A DNA stretch of 64,000 bases from the NCBI GenBank assembly GCA_964247055.1, contig OZ176054.1, forward strand, positions 9,362,001 to 9,426,000. Direction: 5' to 3'. The DNA comes from Paragordius varius. Its lineage: Eukaryota; Nematomorpha. The notes beneath the pieces were generated by a model that saw nothing but the letters and a program-made list of their open reading frames with translations, made no database searches and was not told where the DNA came from. Positions 60,264-64,000 of the stretch are shown here, piece after piece. Positions within the stretch are counted from its first letter, which is position 1. Each line of letters starts with the position of its first letter. The position numbers were made by a program, and so were the translations under genes.

Positions 60264-62282
60264 ATGCTAGGAAAGGATGCCTTATTAGCCTATGTAAAAG
60301 ACAATCATACTGTAAAGATTTATTTAATTATAGATATCAATCAAACAATTAATTATAGAGCATAAATTGAATAAGAGCGACGCTTTAAAGTTTTTCATTA
60401 TTTTTATCTTTATATTATTGAATGAAGTTTTGCCGGATATGAATCCTTTATACATTTGTTTATTGCAAAATAAGAACGTACAAACTTTATTAATAGTAGA
60501 TTTACTATATCAAATTTTTAAATGAAAACCAAATCAAAAATATATCTGATTACAATATATTAAACAAATCTCTATATGCAGTCTCAGATTTTATACCTAC
60601 ATACGAATCTGTTAAAGATAATTTTGTTTTGACAAAATTCGAAGATTTATCCCAGTATTATAATTAATTACATAAAGATATGCATCTAATTGTAGTAACC
60701 CTTCAATTTTAAACGAAGATGTCAACAACCTTTTGGTAGAACATTCCTCTCGTAAATCACCTTTAAAAGGTTTAAATTTTATTATTATATACAGACTCTG
60801 CTGTAATTAATATAAACCCTAAAAAACTTAAGGTAGAAACCGTTGTTGATGGTTCTGACATACCTAACCATATTCAATCATCGCCTCTAAAATCAAGTTA
60901 AAATATATTAATTCATTAATAAACGTAACTTAACGGTATTTTTGATATGACATCCAAAATATTTCCTAGGTTTTTCTTAAATAATAAAGTATTATAGTAA
61001 TAAAAAGGTTTTATAAAATTATTGATTGTAAATTGTTATCGTAATTATTTTATATTAATATCATGTTGAAAAATTGCATAATTAATTATAAAACAAGTTT
61101 AATGGCGGTAAAATGCCTTGCTCACTCATTTAAAAAGTGTGTCCAACTTAAATTTTAGTAAATTAATTACTATGCTTAAGGCTTTAAATTTGGTGAAACG
61201 GTTTGATTTTGTGTGACATTTTTAAAATTAATATTTGATATAAATATTTTTTTGTCTTATTTTCGCTCTTAGCTTTGATTTTATTAGCGCTAAATTTAAT
61301 TTAGTAAACATCTATATTTGAGTAATTCATTTTATATGGTGTTATAGGCAATTATTTTTTGAATGAGCTAGATATTAATATTAATCAACTTTAATTTAGA
61401 AAAATCAAGTCCAGCCAAAAAGATCGCTACTAATAAAATTAAACCAGAAGGTACGTTTTTAACCGTAAATACAAATATATTTTTATAAACAAACATTTTT
61501 TGCTGATTTTTATATCTTTTGTGTTGCAAAATTAGGCATAGAGATCCAAATTGATATTATATATTTCACAATTGTAATCATTTAAATTAGTAAAAATAGG
61601 ACAAAAAAATGATTTCTTTATAAAAAATATTAATCTTATAGTTTTTATTATTCCTATAATTTTTTTACTGTTCAAGCTGAAAATTTGCATATCTTATAAT
61701 ATTCATATTAAAACAGTTAATAAAAATATAACCGATGAATTATCACAACCTCCTAAACCAGTGCAAAATGAGCATGATGCTTCGGCCTTAACAAAAACCT
61801 ATATGAATGAAGATGGATATTTGGGTATTTATAACTTTAATTGATGTTTTTTAAAAATATGCAATTTTTAATTTATTAATAAAATATCAAATTGTTAAAT
61901 GACAAAGTTTTATTCATTGATTTAAGAGATATATCATTTTAATTATTTTACACATTTATATTAATATATTATTAGATAATATTACTTAATAAAAATAAAA
62001 ATTATTATCGGCCTTTTAATATCTTTGTTTTATATATGGCTTAAATTAACAGTTACCGAAAAATGTATTGCTACAACAAAAACGTCCCTAAGTGCAAACG
62101 GTACCACCAAAAATATAAATGTCGAAAAAAAAGAAATCAAAATGGAAAAATCACCCTTTTTAACACAGCCTATACCTGGTAAAGATGAGAAAAAGTCTAA
62201 GAAAGATAACAAAAAGTCCAAATTATCTCCAGGAGCTTCGGCAAAACAGGCCTCCATGATGGATTATTTTAAGAAAAAATAA
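60264..62282 (+). CDS. POLD3: POLD3-type DNA polymerase delta subunit (p66/Cdc27), 8 exons, 303 aa
   Basis: Exons: 60264-60311, 60334-60477, 60500-60654, 60696-60769, 60795-60896, 61400-61450, 61717-61824, 62053-62282; the sum is 912 nt. The protein begins LLAYVKDNHTISIKQL..HKLNKSDALKF, matching the winged-helix start of POLD3 (DEFVTDQNKIVTYKWL). Later come ISDYNILNKSL (family NTDYDILKSNL), KTYMNEDGYLVTEK (family KTYLDGEGCIVTEK) and the C-terminal PCNA-binding PIP box QASMMDYF (293-300) followed by KKK. The role is the accessory subunit linking polymerase delta to PCNA. It is shorter than the mammalian protein, mainly in the charged middle. Introns 1, 2 and 4 are 22, 22 and 25 nt. Exon 2 is the least certain, since it contains an oddly hydrophobic FFIIFIFILL. 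A polyadenylation signal AATAAA (62278-62283) overlaps the stop. Confidence 0.87.
60312..60333 (+). other. 22-nt intron (POLD3 intron 1)
   Basis: GTAAAG...TTATAG, phase 0. Splicing yields DNHT-ISIKQLIIEHKLN, aligning with the family; unspliced, the frame ends within 35 codons. Confidence 0.8.
60478..60499 (+). other. 22-nt intron (POLD3 intron 2)
   Basis: GTACAA...ATAGTAG, phase 0. It is the only nearby GT-AG pair that joins exon 2 to the open frame containing NISDYNILNKSL. Confidence 0.65.
60770..60794 (+). other. 25-nt intron (POLD3 intron 4)
   Basis: GTTTAA...TATACAG, phase 1, between KSPLK and DSAVIN. Both flanking exons continue in frame. Confidence 0.75.
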
Positions 62283-62989
62283 ATTTACAATGAAATGTTT
62301 GCTGTTTTTATTGTTATAAAATAATTTTTACCCCTTTAGATAATGCAAATTAAAAATTATAAAATTGCTGCTTATTTTAACTAGAGATTTAAAATTAACA
62401 GTTGGAACCGAAATAAACGGCTTTAAAACGCGTATAAAATTATTTTGGATTATATAGCTATGTTTTTGCGGCTAAATCAAATATGAATTTTATAGGTCCC
62501 AACATAAATTTCTAGACATCTATGGGTGAAGTTTTTTTAAAAATAATCGCAAATATATCGAGATTGCGCGATAGTATAATCATATAGATATCAAATTATT
62601 ACATCAAAATGATTTTTCCTATTTTGTTAAGCAAAATTTATTTGGTAAATTTTTCACAATTTTAATTTTTAGGGTTCGTTGCTTTCAGATTTTGTTAAAT
62701 TTTGTAAAAACCCAATTTACTTCAAACATGAATTTGAAGACGAACGTTATTTGAAATTAGCATGAGATAGAAATTTTTAGCATTATCAATAATAGATAAT
62801 GTGCCATATAATATCTTACGATTTCATACCCTTTTCTTGATGCTTCCAAATAAGATGAAGTAACTTGAACAAAATTTTGCTTGAAATTTTATTTTTGAAA
62901 GAATACGCACATTTATAAAAATATTTTTGGCTGATATTAAAATTTGGCATACATTGACATTGATGGCTTTTTGACTTCATATTTGAAGG
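62283..62989. other. 3' flank of the POLD3-like gene
   Basis: AT-rich, nothing recognised. Confidence 0.35.
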
Positions 62990-63140
62990 TTTCCTTGAAC
63001 GGTCTTATTCCAAAGGTCCTTATCTAGACATTTGGTAATGTCGAGGTTTAGTATTTTTATGTCATTTTTAATGTTGTCGCTCCAGGAATGTGTTGGGCAC
63101 CCTATGCGGTTGTTTCGGGTTGTATGTGCTTAATGGTTTG
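62990..63140 (-). mobile_element. LINE C-terminal fragment
   Basis: On the minus strand: HSWSDNIKNDIKIL..CLDKDLWNKTVQ, the W.DNI..D......DR.LW tail of non-LTR retrotransposons. A short, isolated remnant. Confidence 0.65.
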
Positions 63141-63829
63141 GAGTGCATGGTCGGTTTGTCTTCTTTCATCAGCATTTTTGCGTTTATTTAAAAAGAATCA
63201 GCTCATTTTGGAAGAGCAAAATTTGGGAGATTTTGGAACCCAAATCTAAAAATAAAAACCTTTTAAAAATATTGTATTTCTTAATTTAGTATATGACATA
63301 TTTTAGTGAAATTTTTTAGAATGAAAACTTTTACAAAAAAATTTTGTTTAATGTGCGAAAATTTCATCATTTCACTCGTAGGTCCAAAATCAAAAGCATT
63401 ATAATCCTGATACGTTATCCTATCAGAATATTTCATCAGGACATTTTTTGGTCCATATTATAAAAACTCTTTAAATAAATTCGATGATGCTGAACAGTTA
63501 TATCACTTCAGAATTTTTGATTATTTTAATCTTTCGTATTCTAATTAGGTTAAATATAAGTTGGCCTTTTCACAAAAAGTCATTTAGAATTTGGAGTCTA
63601 AAATCGGGGCAGCTCCAAAACATGATTAAAACAAACAGCTGTTATTGAAATAAAATATTAGTTTTTTGCTCATGTACCTGACAGCTTTTTAAAGTTAAAT
63701 ATTTACAATTTTAACCATATTATGGATAATGGAAATATGTATAGAATTTAATAGAGAAATTTATATGTGCTTTGAGGATTTTTCCAAGTCATTCTTAAAA
63801 CAGACAGGAGTTTCATCCAATCGACATCA

Positions 63830-64000
63830 TATTCTCTATTTACTTAAGTTCGACGAGTTTTCCACAATCCATGCGTAACTGATTCATGTATGGTGAGTGT
63901 GGGGTAACGTCAGAATGTCTTCTCATCCATTCTGTTTAATGCATATCTCGAAGCACAAAGACTTACCCGTTACATTCGACATCCACATCGGAGGTTCTGA
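63830..64000 (+). mobile_element. LINE reverse-transcriptase fragment, cut by the window edge
   Basis: RQNVFSSILFNAYLE followed in another frame by HKDLPVTFDIHIGGS, corresponding to the RQGC.LSP.LFN.Y.E and IGG stretch just before the YADD box of RTE-type elements. At least one frameshift. It is on the opposite strand from the remnant at 62990. Confidence 0.65.

Noticed and set aside
62030-62257. Minus-strand frame at 62030-62257
   Set aside because: Antisense to the last POLD3 exon, which has a conserved PIP box.
1-64000. LTR retroelement, Polinton or other virus-like element
   Set aside because: No long direct terminal repeats, protease/integrase/capsid or protein-primed polymerase signatures noticed; all reverse-transcriptase pieces are of LINE type.
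1-64000. tRNA or rRNA genes
   Set aside because: No internal promoter boxes with a cloverleaf and no conserved rRNA blocks were found by eye; a covariance-model scan would be decisive.

Overview
The window is eukaryotic, animal DNA. It is strongly AT-rich, its genes are split by GT-AG introns, and the recognisable proteins are animal families: class A and class F receptors, SLC22, BCAP31, UBE2J1 and POLD3. The most telling trait is intron size. Four separately reconstructed genes carry spliceosomal introns of only 22-25 nt next to introns of hundreds of nt. Among animals, introns this short are best known from dicyemid mesozoans, so a dicyemid or another fast-evolving parasitic spiralian is my best guess. 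This is inference from splicing and base composition; no marker gene confirms it. I saw no rRNA, tRNA or CRISPR.

Layout. 1-11.8 kb: an inverted pair of intronless seven-helix receptors (1-1045 on minus, cut by the window edge; 10547-11824 on plus). Between them lie a foldback element, a broken RTE-type LINE, a degenerate tandem array and a second LINE piece. 15.7-24.3 kb: a BCAP31 gene (minus) and an SLC22 transporter gene (plus) that diverge from a 77-bp gap, then a third receptor of the same family (23039-24286). 27.3-29.6 kb: a UBE2J1-type ER ubiquitin-conjugating enzyme. 29.6-46.9 kb: a gene-poor stretch with scattered small transposons and TA tracts. 46.9-49.9 kb: a large single-exon protein resembling Frizzled/Smoothened with a long Asn-rich tail. 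50-60 kb: mostly miniature DNA transposons. 60.3-62.3 kb: a POLD3-type DNA polymerase delta subunit gene ending in a PIP box. 63-64 kb: two LINE remnants.

Functional links. BCAP31 and UBE2J1 are both ER membrane proteins tied to ER quality control, but they are 10 kb apart and nothing suggests joint regulation. The three class A-like receptors form a local tandem/inverted family that shares an unusual DIF motif in place of DRY and an unusual extracellular cysteine pattern. Gene models were built by hand: exon joins were chosen so that reading frame, GT-AG borders and family alignment all agree. For the four multi-exon genes, total coding length comes out as an exact multiple of three.

Mobile DNA is dominated by a hAT-like miniature family (termini CAGGGGTGTCCAAC, at least nine copies or pieces), other hAT-like and TA-target miniatures, and RTE-like LINE debris. 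No LTR element, Polinton or other virus-like element was recognised.
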